NCBI RefSeq assembly: GCF_016864575.1
Contig: NZ_CP044125.1
Coordinates: 3,392,001-3,456,000 of the forward strand
DNA length: 64,000 bases
DNA from: Rhizobium sp. BG4
GTDB taxonomy: Bacteria > Pseudomonadota > Alphaproteobacteria > Rhizobiales > Rhizobiaceae
Direction: 5' to 3'
The notes beneath the pieces were generated by a model. The model saw only the letters and a list, made by a program, of their open reading frames with translations, did no database searches and was not told where the DNA came from. Positions 41,241-50,722 of the stretch are shown here, in pieces (the stretch's first letter is position 1; every line of letters starts with the position of its first letter). The translations under genes and the position numbers were made by a program.

Positions 41241-41831
41241 TTGAAGACCATTGCCATCGACTTCGAAACGGCCAACGAACAGCGCGGCAGCGCCTGCTCG
41301 GTCGGGCTTGCCTGGATCGAGGACGGCAGGGTGACGCGCGTCGAGGAGCGGCTGATCCGCCCCAGGGACATGCGTTTTTCGGGCATGAACATCGCCATCC
41401 ACGGCATTCGCCCTGAACATGTCGAGGATGCGCCTGAGTTCCCCGAGGTCATGGACGAGTTTCATGACGACTTCAGGGGCGCGACGATGATCGCCCATAA
41501 TGCCGCCTTCGACTTCAGCGTCTGGCGCGCCTCGCTCGATCTCTACCGGCAGTCCTATCCGGAGCTGACCTATCTCTGCAGCATGAAGATGGCGCAGCGC
41601 ATCTGGCCGCAATTCCTGTCGCACAAGCTGAACATCATCGCCGAGCATCTCGGCCTGCGTTTCGTGCACCATAATGCCGCGGAGGATGCCGTTGTCTGCG
41701 CCCAGGCGGCGATCGAGATGGCGAAGGCGGTCAAGGCTGCGGCGGTGCATGCGATCCCGGCCATGATCGGGATGAAGCCGGGGCGGCTGCTTGCCGCTGG
41801 TTACGAGCCCTGCACCTGCAAGCGCGCCTGA
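41241..41831 (+). CDS. 3'-5' exonuclease, DEDD family (DnaQ-like)
   Basis: This 196-residue RNase T/DnaQ-fold nuclease has motif Exo I (AIDFETAN, D7 and E9), Exo II (IAHNAAFDFSV) and Exo III with HHNAAEDAVV. It should remove nucleotides from 3' ends of DNA or RNA. The start is uncertain: TTG 41241 gives the compact family N-terminus (KTIAIDFET), while an ATG at 41133 would add 36 residues of no recognisable character. A short Cys-containing tail (CTCKRA) ends the chain. Confidence 0.78.
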   Translation: MKTIAIDFETANEQRGSACSVGLAWIEDGRVTRVEERLIRPRDMRFSGMNIAIHGIRPEHVEDAPEFPEVMDEFHDDFRGATMIAHNAAFDFSVWRASLDLYRQSYPELTYLCSMKMAQRIWPQFLSHKLNIIAEHLGLRFVHHNAAEDAVVCAQAAIEMAKAVKAAAVHAIPAMIGMKPGRLLAAGYEPCTCKRA

Positions 41832-41902
41832 TCGTTAGGCTTTTCTTGTATTGCGCCTGATGCTGTCTATCTAGAAAGCGGTTCAATCAGGAGCTTCCAT
41901 CC

Positions 41903-42391
41903 ATGTTTCGTAAGATCGTTCTTGCCGCTGCGTCCGTTGCTGCGCTCTCTGCCGGCGGCGCTTCCGCCGAGGTCGTCGGCAAGGTCGGCGTCGACTGGAT
42001 CGGCAACGACATCATCGTCGATGCCATCCCTGATCCGGCGGTGAAGGGCGTGACCTGCCACGTCACCTATTTCGACCGCAGCCTGATCGACAGGGTGAAG
42101 AACGGCAACTGGTTCGAGGATCCTTCCAACAATTCCATCGCCTGCCGCCAGACCGGGCCGATCGAGATCGGCGACATCAACCTGTCGAAGGATGGCGACG
42201 AAGTGTTCAAGGCGGGCATGTCGCTGATCTGGAAGAAGCTGGTGGTCACCCGCATCTACGACAAGACCAACGACACGCTGATCTATCTCGCCCACTCGCG
42301 CGAGCTGACGGATGGCTCGGCGAAGATGTCGATCTCGACGATCCCGCTTTATGGGCAGAACCCGGTCTGGAAGAACGGGAAGCCTCAGTAA
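41903..42391 (+). CDS. creA: CreA family protein
   Basis: This 162-residue protein has a cleavable signal peptide (cut after ASA, residue 22-23) and the conserved CreA domain with VKGVTCHVTYFDR and the Cys in SIACRQTGPI. CreA is a widespread periplasmic protein of unknown function, named after its position by the E. coli creBCD genes. A ribosome site (AGGAG) lies upstream of the ATG. Confidence 0.87.
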   Translation: MFRKIVLAAASVAALSAGGASAEVVGKVGVDWIGNDIIVDAIPDPAVKGVTCHVTYFDRSLIDRVKNGNWFEDPSNNSIACRQTGPIEIGDINLSKDGDEVFKAGMSLIWKKLVVTRIYDKTNDTLIYLAHSRELTDGSAKMSISTIPLYGQNPVWKNGKPQ

Positions 42392-42413
42392 CTGGGCTAC
42401 CCGCGTCCAACGA

Positions 42414-42442
42414 AAAAGGCCCGGCTTGCGACCGGGCCTTTC
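42414..42442. terminator. Bidirectional terminator between creA and cheW
   Basis: AAGGCCCGG and CCGGGCCTT form a nine-base stem with a seven-base loop. A-rich sequence on the left and TTTCC on the right allow it to act for creA (+) and cheW (-), which converge here. Confidence 0.85.
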
Positions 42443-42465
42443 CATATCTGCAATGCAGATGCCGA

Positions 42466-42936
42466 TCAGGCGGCTTCGCGCGCCAGTTCGTCGGCGATGA
42501 CGGTGTCGAGGTTGAGGAAGCAGACCATGGTCTTTTCCAGGGCGACGATGCCACGGCAGAAGGCACGCTGCTGTTCCGGGATGATTTCCGGAGCCGGCTG
42601 CAGGTCTTCGCTCTTGATGGTCATCATGTCGGAAACCTGCTCAACCAGGAGGCCAACCAGCTTGCCGGCGATGTCGGTAACGATGATGGCGGAGCGCTCG
42701 GAGGGCTCCGTCATCTTCATGCCGAGGCGGCAGGCCATGTCGATAACCGGGATAACGGCGCCGCGCAGGTTGATCAGACCGAGCACGTAGGGCGGTGTAT
42801 GCGGCATCGGAGTTACCGGTGCCCAGCCGCGGATTTCGCGGATGGCCATGATGTCGATGCAGAATTCCTGCTCGCCGAGATGGAACGATACGATTTCGAG
42901 ATGCGATCCGGCCTGTGTGATAATGGCGTTAGTCAT
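42466..42936 (-). CDS. cheW: Chemotaxis adaptor CheW
   Basis: This 156-residue CheW domain couples chemoreceptors to the CheA kinase. Hallmarks are LEIVSFHLGEQEFCIDI at the start, VLGLINLRGAVIPVIDM in the middle and the late FCRGIVALEKTMVCFLNLD. The ATG at 42936 overlaps the receptor gene's stop by one base (TGATG), so receptor and adaptor are made from one message. Confidence 0.93.
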   Translation of the reverse strand: MTNAIITQAGSHLEIVSFHLGEQEFCIDIMAIREIRGWAPVTPMPHTPPYVLGLINLRGAVIPVIDMACRLGMKMTEPSERSAIIVTDIAGKLVGLLVEQVSDMMTIKSEDLQPAPEIIPEQQRAFCRGIVALEKTMVCFLNLDTVIADELAREAA

Positions 42937-44900
42937 CAAAATTCTTCCCAATTGTCTCCGGCCGGAGCGGCCATGGCTCTGGCGGCGGCGCCGCCACTGA
43001 ATGCGCCCGCGACCTTGCCGATCAAGCTCCGTGCGGGTGAGGGTTTAGGATGCGAGGCGGCGGATGCTTCTCGCGGCGTGGAACGGGCATTCATGCCCTC
43101 GCCGATCTGGAACTGACCGACCAGCCTGATCAGATTGTCGGCGTCCGTTGCAAGCGTATGGCTTGCTGCGTTCGTCTCCTCGACCATGGCGGCGTTCTTT
43201 TGCGTCACCTGGTCCATCTGGCTGATGGCTGTATTGATCTCGTGCAGTCCGGTGGATTGTTCGCGCGCAGAGGTTACGATTGATTTAACATGTTCGTCGA
43301 TCCGCAAAACATCTTCGCCGATCTGGCGAAGTGCTTCGCCGGCAGCCGTGACCAGCTCGCCGCCGGTCTTCACTTCGGCGCCTGATTTGGTGATCAACGC
43401 CTTGATATCCTTGGCAGCGCCGGCGGCGCGGCCTGCAAGTTCGCGAACTTCCTGAGCGACGACTGCAAAGCCCTTGCCGGCTTCACCGGCGCGTGCGGCC
43501 TCGACGCCGGCGTTGAGCGCCAGGAGGTTCGTCTGGAAGGCGATCTCGTCGATGACGTTGATGATCGTGCCGATTTCCTGAGAAGCGCCTTCGATTCGCT
43601 CCATCGCCGCCATTGCCTGGGTGACGACCAGATCCGACTTCTCGGTGTTCTGGCGGGTATGGGCGACCATGTGGCCGACTTCCTCGGCGCGGCTGGTGGC
43701 GCTGCGCACGGTTGCGGTGATCTCGTCGAGCGAAGCGGATGTCTGCTCGAGCGAGGCGGCCTGCTGCTCGGTGCGCTTGGCGAGATCGTCGGCGGCGGAG
43801 CTCATCTGGCGGCTGTTGGCCTGGATCGAGGTGCTGTTTGCCGTGATGTCGCGCATCGCCTTGCGCAGATGCTCGGTGGTCTGGTTGAAGTCGTTGCGAA
43901 GGCGTTCGAGTTCGGCCTTGAACGGACGGTCGAGCGTGACGGTGACATCGCCACGGGCAAGGCGGTTGAGGCCCTGGCCGAGATCTTCGACGGCAGCGTT
44001 CAGCGCTTCGGCATCGGCGAGCTTGAGGGCTTCGCGCTCGCGGCGCTCGGTCTCGCTCTGGCGGCGTTCGCTTTCGGTCTGGCTCTCAAGCTTCTGCTTG
44101 TCGATGGCGGCCTGGCGGAAGCTTTCCGCGGCACGGGCCATCTCGCCGATCTCGTCGCCGCGCTCGGTCGCCGGGACCTTGCTCTGCAGGTCGCCCTGCA
44201 TGATCCGCACCATGCTGGAACGGACGGCTTCGATACCGTTGCGGATCGAGCCGCCGTGGATGTACTGGAGAAGAGCCATGCTGACGATGGCGAAGAAGCC
44301 GAGGCCGATCTGGATCCAGAGGGCGTTGGCGGAAATCTCGTTGGCCTGGTTGACGCGAAGCTCTGCGACATCGCCGCCGTCCTTCGCCAGCTTGTCGAGC
44401 GTTGCCGACAGCTTGTCTCCGCCGCCGTCGATTGCGTCGTCGAGCTTGTCGAAAGCCTCGTCCGGGGCGCCGGCTTCGACGGCAGCCTTGAGATCGACGG
44501 TGATCGCCTTTTGCAAGGCGGCGACATCGGCGTCGTAGCTGCTCAACAGGGCGCTGGCATTCAGCTCGCCTGCGACGATCTCCATGTCCTTCGAGCCGCT
44601 CTTGAGCGTCTCGATCGTCTTGGTCATCAGTGCCAGACGTTCGGGGGCGATGGTCTTGTCGCCGCGATCGACGATCGTGTCCATCGCCGCGAGAATGAGT
44701 GTCAGGTTGGAGATGCGCATGTCGCTGACGCGATCGACGCTGTCCTGGATGTCATTGGCGCGCTGGAGAGCGCGGTCCACACGCGCGTTCTCATACCAGC
44801 CGACACCGACCATCGAGCCGAAGCCGATCAAGGCCGCTCCGCCGAGTGTCCAAAGCCTCTGGCTGACGGATAAGGTCTTGCGAATTGTATTAGTGGTCAT
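42936..44900 (-). CDS. Methyl-accepting chemotaxis protein
   Basis: This 654-residue receptor has a first membrane helix (about 17-35), a periplasmic helical sensor (about 36-190), a second membrane helix (about 194-213), a HAMP domain (about 214-268) and a long signalling coiled coil. The invariant hairpin tip [20 protein letters not shown] is intact. It ends with NWEEF, which resembles the NWETF pentapeptide that tethers CheR and CheB in enteric receptors. The ligand is unknown. GGGGGA precedes the ATG at 44900. Confidence 0.93.
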   Translation of the reverse strand: MTTNTIRKTLSVSQRLWTLGGAALIGFGSMVGVGWYENARVDRALQRANDIQDSVDRVSDMRISNLTLILAAMDTIVDRGDKTIAPERLALMTKTIETLKSGSKDMEIVAGELNASALLSSYDADVAALQKAITVDLKAAVEAGAPDEAFDKLDDAIDGGGDKLSATLDKLAKDGGDVAELRVNQANEISANALWIQIGLGFFAIVSMALLQYIHGGSIRNGIEAVRSSMVRIMQGDLQSKVPATERGDEIGEMARAAESFRQAAIDKQKLESQTESERRQSETERREREALKLADAEALNAAVEDLGQGLNRLARGDVTVTLDRPFKAELERLRNDFNQTTEHLRKAMRDITANSTSIQANSRQMSSAADDLAKRTEQQAASLEQTSASLDEITATVRSATSRAEEVGHMVAHTRQNTEKSDLVVTQAMAAMERIEGASQEIGTIINVIDEIAFQTNLLALNAGVEAARAGEAGKGFAVVAQEVRELAGRAAGAAKDIKALITKSGAEVKTGGELVTAAGEALRQIGEDVLRIDEHVKSIVTSAREQSTGLHEINTAISQMDQVTQKNAAMVEETNAASHTLATDADNLIRLVGQFQIGEGMNARSTPREASAASHPKPSPARSLIGKVAGAFSGGAAARAMAAPAGDNWEEF

Positions 44901-45269
44901 GAAATGATGTCCCCCGGCTGAAATGAAGCGGATGAAATGCCCTTCTCCCAAGCGTTCATCAGGCGATCTGGCCCAATGCAGACATCATGTCCGTACGGCA
45001 GCAAGAGCGCCGGACGCAGTGCGAAATATAAAGTCTTCGGATTAAGTATTCGCTAACGATGTATTTCTTCGAGCGTTCTGGAATGCGCTGCGTAAAGCTT
45101 TGTAACATAAGAAAAATGGTGCCATTACCTTGCGTGAGTGGAGGGAATTGATCGTTGCTGGGTGAGGCAATTAATCACGGGTAAGAAAACGGGTTGTTGA
45201 ATTGCGCGGGGAGGGTTTCGGCTATATTCCGCCAGCGATGGCCGCTTTGCGCCGCTAGGGGTTAGATTG
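44901..45269. other. Divergent spacer, chemoreceptor / SCO1-like gene
   Basis: These 369 bases must carry promoters in both directions. A TATATT hexamer at 45223-45228, about 45 bases before the SCO1-like gene, is a fair -10 box, but the best -35 (TTGAAT, 45197-45202) is 20 bases away, too far for a good promoter. No small gene, repeat or hairpin of note was seen. Confidence 0.4.
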
Positions 45270-45878
45270 ATGAAGAATTTCCGTATCGCCGTCTGGATCG
45301 CCGTTCTGCTCGTAGCAGGCGTGCTCGGCTGGCTGACGCTCAATATCACCAAGACCAAGGACCTGCCGCTGGCGGCCGAAGGGCCGTATGGCGTGCCGTT
45401 CACGCTGGTGGCGCAGGACGGCAAACCGATCACCGAGCAGGCGCTGCGCGGCAAGCCGAGCGCGCTGTTCTTCGGCTTTACCCATTGCCCCGAAGTCTGC
45501 CCGACGACGCTGTTCGAGCTCAATGGCTGGATGGAGAAGGTTGATCCGGCGGGCAACAAGCTGAACGCCTATTTCGTCACCGTCGATCCCGAGCGCGATA
45601 CGCCGGAGATCATGAACCAGTATGTCTCGAATGTCTCCAAGCGCATCACCGGCATCTCCGGCGCGCCGGACAAGATCGCCGATGTCGTCAAGGGCTTCCG
45701 CGTCTATGCCAAGAAGGTGCCGGTCGACGAGAACAATCCGAACGGTGACTACACGATGGACCATACGGCATCGGTTTTCCTGCTCGATGGGCAGGGCCGT
45801 TTCGCCGGCACCATCGCCTATGGCGAAAATCCCGATACGGCTGTAAAGAAGCTCGAGAACCTGATCACCAAGGGGTGA
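45270..45878 (+). CDS. SCO1/SenC-family copper protein
   Basis: This 202-residue protein has one N-terminal membrane anchor (about 5-25) and a thioredoxin-like domain in the periplasm. The copper ligands of the family are C73-P-E-V-C77 and H165 (TMDHTASVF). SCO proteins deliver copper to the CuA site of cytochrome c oxidase. The ATG at 45270 was chosen; the TTG just before it is in frame but offers nothing better. The FAD monooxygenase gene follows three bases after its stop. Confidence 0.9.
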   Translation: MKNFRIAVWIAVLLVAGVLGWLTLNITKTKDLPLAAEGPYGVPFTLVAQDGKPITEQALRGKPSALFFGFTHCPEVCPTTLFELNGWMEKVDPAGNKLNAYFVTVDPERDTPEIMNQYVSNVSKRITGISGAPDKIADVVKGFRVYAKKVPVDENNPNGDYTMDHTASVFLLDGQGRFAGTIAYGENPDTAVKKLENLITKG

Positions 45879-45881
45879 CAC

Positions 45882-47009
45882 ATGCCGGGCGGACATCGTG
45901 ATATCCTGATCGTCGGGGCCGGGGCGACCGGCCTGGCTGCAGCGCTCGAACTCGTGCGGCGCGGCCACCGCCCAAGGATCATCGACAGCGATGCCGGCCC
46001 GGTGCCGCTGGTGGAAAGCCGGGCGCTCGGCATCAATGCCCGGACGATGACGCTTCTTTCCCCCTCGCGGGTCAGCGACGTCATCCAGCAGGTGGCCTTC
46101 CGCGTCGATCGTCTGCGGGCGCGCTCGGGCGAGCGCATCCTGTTCGAGATCGATCCGGGCCGCGTTACCGGCAAGTTCCATGCGATGCAGATCCTGGCGC
46201 AGGGGCATACTGAGCGGCTTTTGATCAGCAAGCTTTCCGACTATGAGGTCGAGCCGGAATGGCAGACCGTGCTGGAGCGCGTCGAGGGCAGCATGGAGAA
46301 GCCCATCGTCGTGCTACGCCGTCCGGATGGCACGGCCGAAGAGGCGGCTCCCGATATCCTGATCGGCGCCGATGGTGCCCATTCCGCAGTGAGGAAGGCA
46401 GCCGGGCTCGGCTTTCCCGGCCAGGCGCTGGAGGCCAGTTTCTATCTCGCCGACTATCAGTATCCGCAGCCGGTCGATCCGCATTATGTCGAGATCGAGC
46501 TCGTCGATCCCGGCATGATCGGCCGCCTGCCGGTGTCCTCGGATACGGTGCGCTACCTCTCGACGCTGCCGGATTTCGAAAAGCGCATCCGCCATCCGAT
46601 GCCGGGCGGCCAGGCCGTCTGGGTCTCGAATTTCCGCATCCATTTCCGCCATGTCGAGAAGATGTCCGTCGGCAATGTGTTTCTGGCCGGAGACGCGGCG
46701 CATATTCACTCGCCGGCCGGTGCGCGCGGCATGAATCTCGGCATCGAGGATGCCTGCTGGCTCGCCTATCTGATATCGGAGGGGCGCGAGCAGGAATATT
46801 CGGCGCGGCGCATTCCGGCCGTCAAAACCGTGCTGAAGCAAACCTATGGTTTGACGTCGATGGTGACGATGCGTAATCCGGTAGCGACGAAATTGCGCAA
46901 CATGCTTGCTCCGCTCGCCGTTCGCATTCCCTTTGTTGCAAACCGCCTGCTGCGCGGTGTTGCCGGTTATGATACGCCGCCTCCGCCCTGGATCGATGGC
47001 GCCCAGTAA
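45882..47009 (+). CDS. FAD-dependent monooxygenase (PHBH type)
   Basis: This 375-residue flavoprotein hydroxylase has the N-terminal ADP-binding motif VGAGATGLAAALEL, the DG motif (LIGADGAHSAVRK) and the GD motif with following loop (FLAGDAAHIHSPAGARGMN). These are the three fingerprints of single-component aromatic hydroxylases. The substrate is unknown. It lies three bases after the SCO1-like gene and 14 bases before prmA, so the three may be cotranscribed. Confidence 0.85.
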   Translation: MPGGHRDILIVGAGATGLAAALELVRRGHRPRIIDSDAGPVPLVESRALGINARTMTLLSPSRVSDVIQQVAFRVDRLRARSGERILFEIDPGRVTGKFHAMQILAQGHTERLLISKLSDYEVEPEWQTVLERVEGSMEKPIVVLRRPDGTAEEAAPDILIGADGAHSAVRKAAGLGFPGQALEASFYLADYQYPQPVDPHYVEIELVDPGMIGRLPVSSDTVRYLSTLPDFEKRIRHPMPGGQAVWVSNFRIHFRHVEKMSVGNVFLAGDAAHIHSPAGARGMNLGIEDACWLAYLISEGREQEYSARRIPAVKTVLKQTYGLTSMVTMRNPVATKLRNMLAPLAVRIPFVANRLLRGVAGYDTPPPPWIDGAQ

Positions 47010-47023
47010 AGAAAGACGAATTC

Positions 47024-47902
47024 GTGAGTGAAATCCGCCTGTATGTCTCGACCACCGAGAAGAAGGCCGAGCAGGTGCTCGATCTGCTGACCGAGGTTTT
47101 CGGCGAAGAGGACTTCGCCATTGCCACGACCGAGATCGACGAGAAGAAGGATATCTGGGAAGCCTCCGTCTACATGATGCGGGAAGACGAGGACGAGGTG
47201 CGCCGGCGCGTCGACGAGGCGCTGACGGCTAATTATCCCGAGCTCTCGGTCGAGCGCGAGGTCATTCCCGATGTCGACTGGGTGGCGAAGTCGCTCGAAG
47301 GGCTGAAGCCGGTGCGGGCAGGGCGCTTCCTGGTGCATGGCTCGCATGACCGCGACAAGGTGCGCTCCGGCGATATCGGCATCGAGATCGACGCCGGCCA
47401 GGCCTTCGGCACCGGCCATCACGGAACGACAGCCGGCTGCCTCGAGGTGATCGACCGGGTGATGCGCTCGCGCACCGTCAGGAATGCGCTCGATCTCGGC
47501 ACCGGCAGCGGCGTTCTGGCGATTGCCGTGCGCAAGCTGAAGAACATCCCGGTTCTGGCCACCGACATCGACCCGATCGCCACGCGCGTTGCCGCAGAGA
47601 ACGTGCGCACCAACGGCATATCGTCGGGGATCGTCACCAAGACGGCGCCGGGCTTTCATTCGACCGCCTTTTCCGAATACGGGCCTTTCGACCTAATCAT
47701 CGCCAACATTCTGGCGCGGCCGCTGATCCGCATGGCGCCGAAGCTGACCGACAATCTGGCGGCTGGCGGCACGGTCATCCTGTCGGGCATTCTGGCATCG
47801 CAGCGCTGGAAGGTGTTGTCAGCCTATAACGGCCAGAAGCTTCGCCATGTGCGCACCATCTGGCGCAACGGCTGGGTGACGATCCATCTCGATCGTCCGT
47901 AA
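47024..47902 (+). CDS. prmA: Ribosomal protein L11 methyltransferase
   Basis: The 292-residue enzyme trimethylates ribosomal protein L11 with SAM. The N-terminal substrate-recognition domain (about 1-100) is followed by a class I methyltransferase domain with ALDLGTGSGVLAIA and the catalytic-loop motif IIANILARPL. The start is GTG at 47024, the only suitable codon ahead of the conserved N-terminus. A perfect terminator follows 28 bases after the stop. Confidence 0.93.
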   Translation: MSEIRLYVSTTEKKAEQVLDLLTEVFGEEDFAIATTEIDEKKDIWEASVYMMREDEDEVRRRVDEALTANYPELSVEREVIPDVDWVAKSLEGLKPVRAGRFLVHGSHDRDKVRSGDIGIEIDAGQAFGTGHHGTTAGCLEVIDRVMRSRTVRNALDLGTGSGVLAIAVRKLKNIPVLATDIDPIATRVAAENVRTNGISSGIVTKTAPGFHSTAFSEYGPFDLIIANILARPLIRMAPKLTDNLAAGGTVILSGILASQRWKVLSAYNGQKLRHVRTIWRNGWVTIHLDRP

Positions 47903-47930
47903 GGGCCAGAGAAAGCAATTCCGGGAAAAG

Positions 47931-47959
47931 AAAAGGCGGTGCCAGTGGCACCGCCTTTT
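47931..47959 (+). terminator. Rho-independent terminator after prmA
   Basis: A 13-base perfect stem (AAAAGGCGGTGCC / GGCACCGCCTTTT) with a three-base loop ends in TTTTG. Its A/T flanks would also allow use from the opposite side. Confidence 0.92.
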
Positions 47960-48071
47960 GACCGTCTAACGGTCGTGCCCACGAGCTAAAGGAGGAGGAG
48001 CGCTCGAGTGGGCTCTACAGTTCTGATTGCCGGTCCGTCGAGGGAGGAGGAGAGACGAAGCGGCAAATAGC

Positions 48072-48245
48072 TCAGAACGCGTAGCTGGGTGCGCCCTTGT
48101 GGCGCGTAGACTTGTGGCTGGTGCCGAGCATCTTGAGGCTATCCTCATTGAGCGGGCGGCGCGAGCCGATGACATGACGGACAGTCTGGCGCTCGCCAGC
48201 CTGCACCGGGCTGCTGTAAGCGAAGCGCGACAGAGAGGCAGTCAT
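48072..48245 (-). CDS. Small basic protein of unknown function, 57 residues
   Basis: This frame starts with ATG eight bases after a clear AAAGGA ribosome site, is rich in Ser, Arg, Lys and His, and has no membrane segment or signal. A TATATA element (48290-48296, minus strand) lies about 45 bases upstream and could be its -10 box. The gene stands alone between prmA and the aminopeptidase. An 87-residue frame on the other strand lacks a ribosome site. I do not recognise the family. Confidence 0.55.
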   Translation of the reverse strand: MTASLSRFAYSSPVQAGERQTVRHVIGSRRPLNEDSLKMLGTSHKSTRHKGAPSYAF

Positions 48246-48524
48246 TTCAAAATTCCTTTTTCGTTTGAGGTTCATCTCGAACCCGTTTGATGCGCTCTAT
48301 ATAATCATCCGAAAAAACTCAGGCAGAGGGTTTGCGTCATGGGAGCCATGCGTGGAATGCATAAAGCGTGCCAGTTTCACATTTTCTGTCACATTTCTGC
48401 CAAAATAATGGGCGGCCTGCCTTAAGGAGAGGTGGCGGTGTTTTTCTCCACTTCCCTAGAAATTCCGGTAACATAGCGCCAACCGCTCTCAGGCGGATTC
48501 GGCCTTCAGCATTGGGTTTTCAGC

Positions 48525-50360
48525 ATGTTTCAGTCTTTTGAAGTGACGTCCACGCCGCAATTCGGCCGCGATCGGGTCTCGGGTTTGCGTGAAAGTTTCG
48601 ATGCGCTCGGGATCGACGCCTTTCTGGTGCCGCGCGCCGACGAGTTCAACGGCGAATATGTGCCGAAATGCGCGGAGCGGCTGGCCTGGATTTCCGGTTT
48701 CACCGGATCGGCCGGCATTGCGCTGATTGCCCGCACGCAGGCGATCGTCTTCGTCGACGGCCGCTACGTGACGCAGCTTGCCGAACAGGTGGACGGATCG
48801 GTCTTTACCGGCGGCGATCTCGTCAACGAGCCGCCGCATCTGTGGATCCCGAAGAACGGCAAGGAAGGCATGCGTCTCGGCATCGATCCCTGGCTGCATT
48901 CGGGATCGGAAGTGCGCAAGCTGCAGCAGGCGCTGTCCGAGATCGGCGGCAGCCTTGTGTTCCTGCCGCACAATCCGCTCGACAGGCTGTGGAGCGATCG
49001 TCCGGCCGAGCCGTTGGGCGCCGTGGCGATCCAGAATATCGCCCAGGCGGGCGTGCTGGCGAAGGACAAGATCGCGACTGTTGCCACTGACCTTGCCAAG
49101 AAGAAGGTGGCGGCGGTGCTGATCGCCGATCCTTCCTCGATCGCGTGGATCTTCAATATCCGCGGCGCCGACGTGCTGCATACGCCGCATCCCCTGGCGC
49201 GTGCCATCATTCATGCCGACGGCAAGGCCGAGCTCTTCCTCGACAAGCGCAAGACCGGCATTGAGCAGGAGGCCTATTTGGCGCAGATCTCGACGCAGCT
49301 GCCGCCGTCTTCGCTCGACGAGCGGCTTGCCGCGGTTTCGAAGGATGGCGGCCGGGTGATGATCGATCCGGAGATCGCCTCCTATGCGCTTGCCGAGATC
49401 ATCCGCAAGGCGGGCGGCGAAGTGGTCGAGGGTGCCGATCCGGCAAAGCTGCCGCGCGCCATCAAGAACGATGTCGAGATCAACGGCTCGGCTGCCGCGC
49501 ATCTGCAGGACGGTGCGGCGATGGTCGAGTTCCTCTACTGGCTCTCGACGCAGAAGCCCGGCGGTGTCACCGAGATCCAGGCGGCAGAGAAGCTTGAAGC
49601 TGTGCGCGCCAGCGTCGGCCAGAGCATGCAGAACCCGCTGAAGGATGTGTCCTTCGATACGATCTCGGGTGCGGGCGAACACGCGGCGATCATGCATTAC
49701 CGCGTCACTGTCGATACCGACCGGCCGATCCAGGCGGGCGAGCTGTTCCTGATCGATTCAGGCGCACAATATATCAACGGCACCACCGACATTACCCGCA
49801 CGGTCGGCATCGGTGCCGTCACCGAGGAGCACAAGCGCTTCTTCACGCTGGTGCTTAAGGGCATGATCCAGATCAGCACGGCGCGCTTTCCCAAGGGCAC
49901 GCGCGGCTGCGATCTCGATCCGCTGGCGCGTATCGCGCTGTGGCGGGCGGGGGCCGATTTCGGCCATGGCACCGGCCACGGCGTCGGCTCCTATCTCTCA
50001 GTGCATGAGGGGCCGCAGCGCATCTCCAAGCTTTCGACGCAGGAGCTGCTGCCCGGCATGATCCTTTCCAACGAGCCGGGCTATTACCGGCCGGGAAGCT
50101 TCGGCATCCGCATCGAGAACCTGATCTATGTGCGCGAGGCCGAAGAGGTCGAGGGTGGCGATACGCCGATGCGCAGCTTCGAGACGCTGACCTTCTGCCC
50201 GATCGACCGCACGATCGTCATTCCGGAACTCCTGACGCATGACGAACTGCACTGGTTCAACGACTATCACGCCCGCACCCGCGAGGCGCTGATGCCGCTG
50301 ATCCATGACAAGGATGTCCAGGCGTGGCTGGAGAACGCGACGCTGCCGCTGGAATATTGA
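48525..50360 (+). CDS. Xaa-Pro aminopeptidase (M24 family)
   Basis: This 611-residue protein has the three-domain layout of eukaryotic-type aminopeptidase P: two creatinase-like N-terminal domains and a C-terminal pita-bread catalytic domain. Metal ligands are recognisable in FLIDSGAQYINGTTDITRT (two Asp), GHGTGHGVGSYLSVHEGP (His) and ILSNEPGYYRPG plus FGIRIENLIYV (two Glu). It removes the first residue from peptides with proline in second position. There is no signal peptide, so it is cytoplasmic. The ribosome site is weak. Confidence 0.93.
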   Translation: MFQSFEVTSTPQFGRDRVSGLRESFDALGIDAFLVPRADEFNGEYVPKCAERLAWISGFTGSAGIALIARTQAIVFVDGRYVTQLAEQVDGSVFTGGDLVNEPPHLWIPKNGKEGMRLGIDPWLHSGSEVRKLQQALSEIGGSLVFLPHNPLDRLWSDRPAEPLGAVAIQNIAQAGVLAKDKIATVATDLAKKKVAAVLIADPSSIAWIFNIRGADVLHTPHPLARAIIHADGKAELFLDKRKTGIEQEAYLAQISTQLPPSSLDERLAAVSKDGGRVMIDPEIASYALAEIIRKAGGEVVEGADPAKLPRAIKNDVEINGSAAAHLQDGAAMVEFLYWLSTQKPGGVTEIQAAEKLEAVRASVGQSMQNPLKDVSFDTISGAGEHAAIMHYRVTVDTDRPIQAGELFLIDSGAQYINGTTDITRTVGIGAVTEEHKRFFTLVLKGMIQISTARFPKGTRGCDLDPLARIALWRAGADFGHGTGHGVGSYLSVHEGPQRISKLSTQELLPGMILSNEPGYYRPGSFGIRIENLIYVREAEEVEGGDTPMRSFETLTFCPIDRTIVIPELLTHDELHWFNDYHARTREALMPLIHDKDVQAWLENATLPLEY

Positions 50361-50382
50361 GGCGCGATATGCCGACAAAAAC

Positions 50383-50408
50383 AAAGGGCGGCCTTGAGCC
50401 GCCCTTTT
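50383..50408. terminator. Bidirectional terminator between the aminopeptidase gene and azlD
   Basis: AAAGGGCGGC and GCCGCCCTTT form a ten-base stem with a five-base loop. A-rich on one side and TTTT on the other, it serves both convergent genes. Confidence 0.9.
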
Positions 50409-50411
50409 CCG

Positions 50412-50720
50412 TTACATGCCGATCGTGTGGCGCCAGGCCATGACGATGACCCAGGCGACGGCGAGCATCCACATATGCGAGTAGCGCAGGCCGATGACGA
50501 GGGCGGCGGCGAGCGCCAGCTTGGAATCCCAGCCGCCATCGAAGAAGGCGGGGGCGACCAGCGTCGTCAGGACGGCGGCGGGGACGGCATTGAGCGCCGC
50601 TTCCATGCGCGGCGGAATGCGCTTCATCGTGGTGATCAGCACGTAGCCGCCGATGCGCGTCGCGTACGTGGCGACGGCGGCGGCGATGATGACGAGGACC
50701 ATGTGGAGATCGAATTGCAT
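50412..50720 (-). CDS. azlD: AzlD-type small subunit of branched-chain amino acid exporter
   Basis: This 102-residue protein has about four membrane helices and the AzlD signature (TYATRIGGYVL near the N-terminus). It works with AzlC to export branched-chain amino acids or related compounds. The ATG at 50720 follows the azlC stop by two bases. A longer frame upstream overlaps azlC and is not used. Confidence 0.88.
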   Translation of the reverse strand: MQFDLHMVLVIIAAAVATYATRIGGYVLITTMKRIPPRMEAALNAVPAAVLTTLVAPAFFDGGWDSKLALAAALVIGLRYSHMWMLAVAWVIVMAWRHTIGM

Positions 50721-50722
50721 GA

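Noticed and set aside
48027..48290. 87-codon frame opposite the 57-residue protein
   Set aside because: There is no ribosome site at its start, while the minus-strand frame has a clear one.
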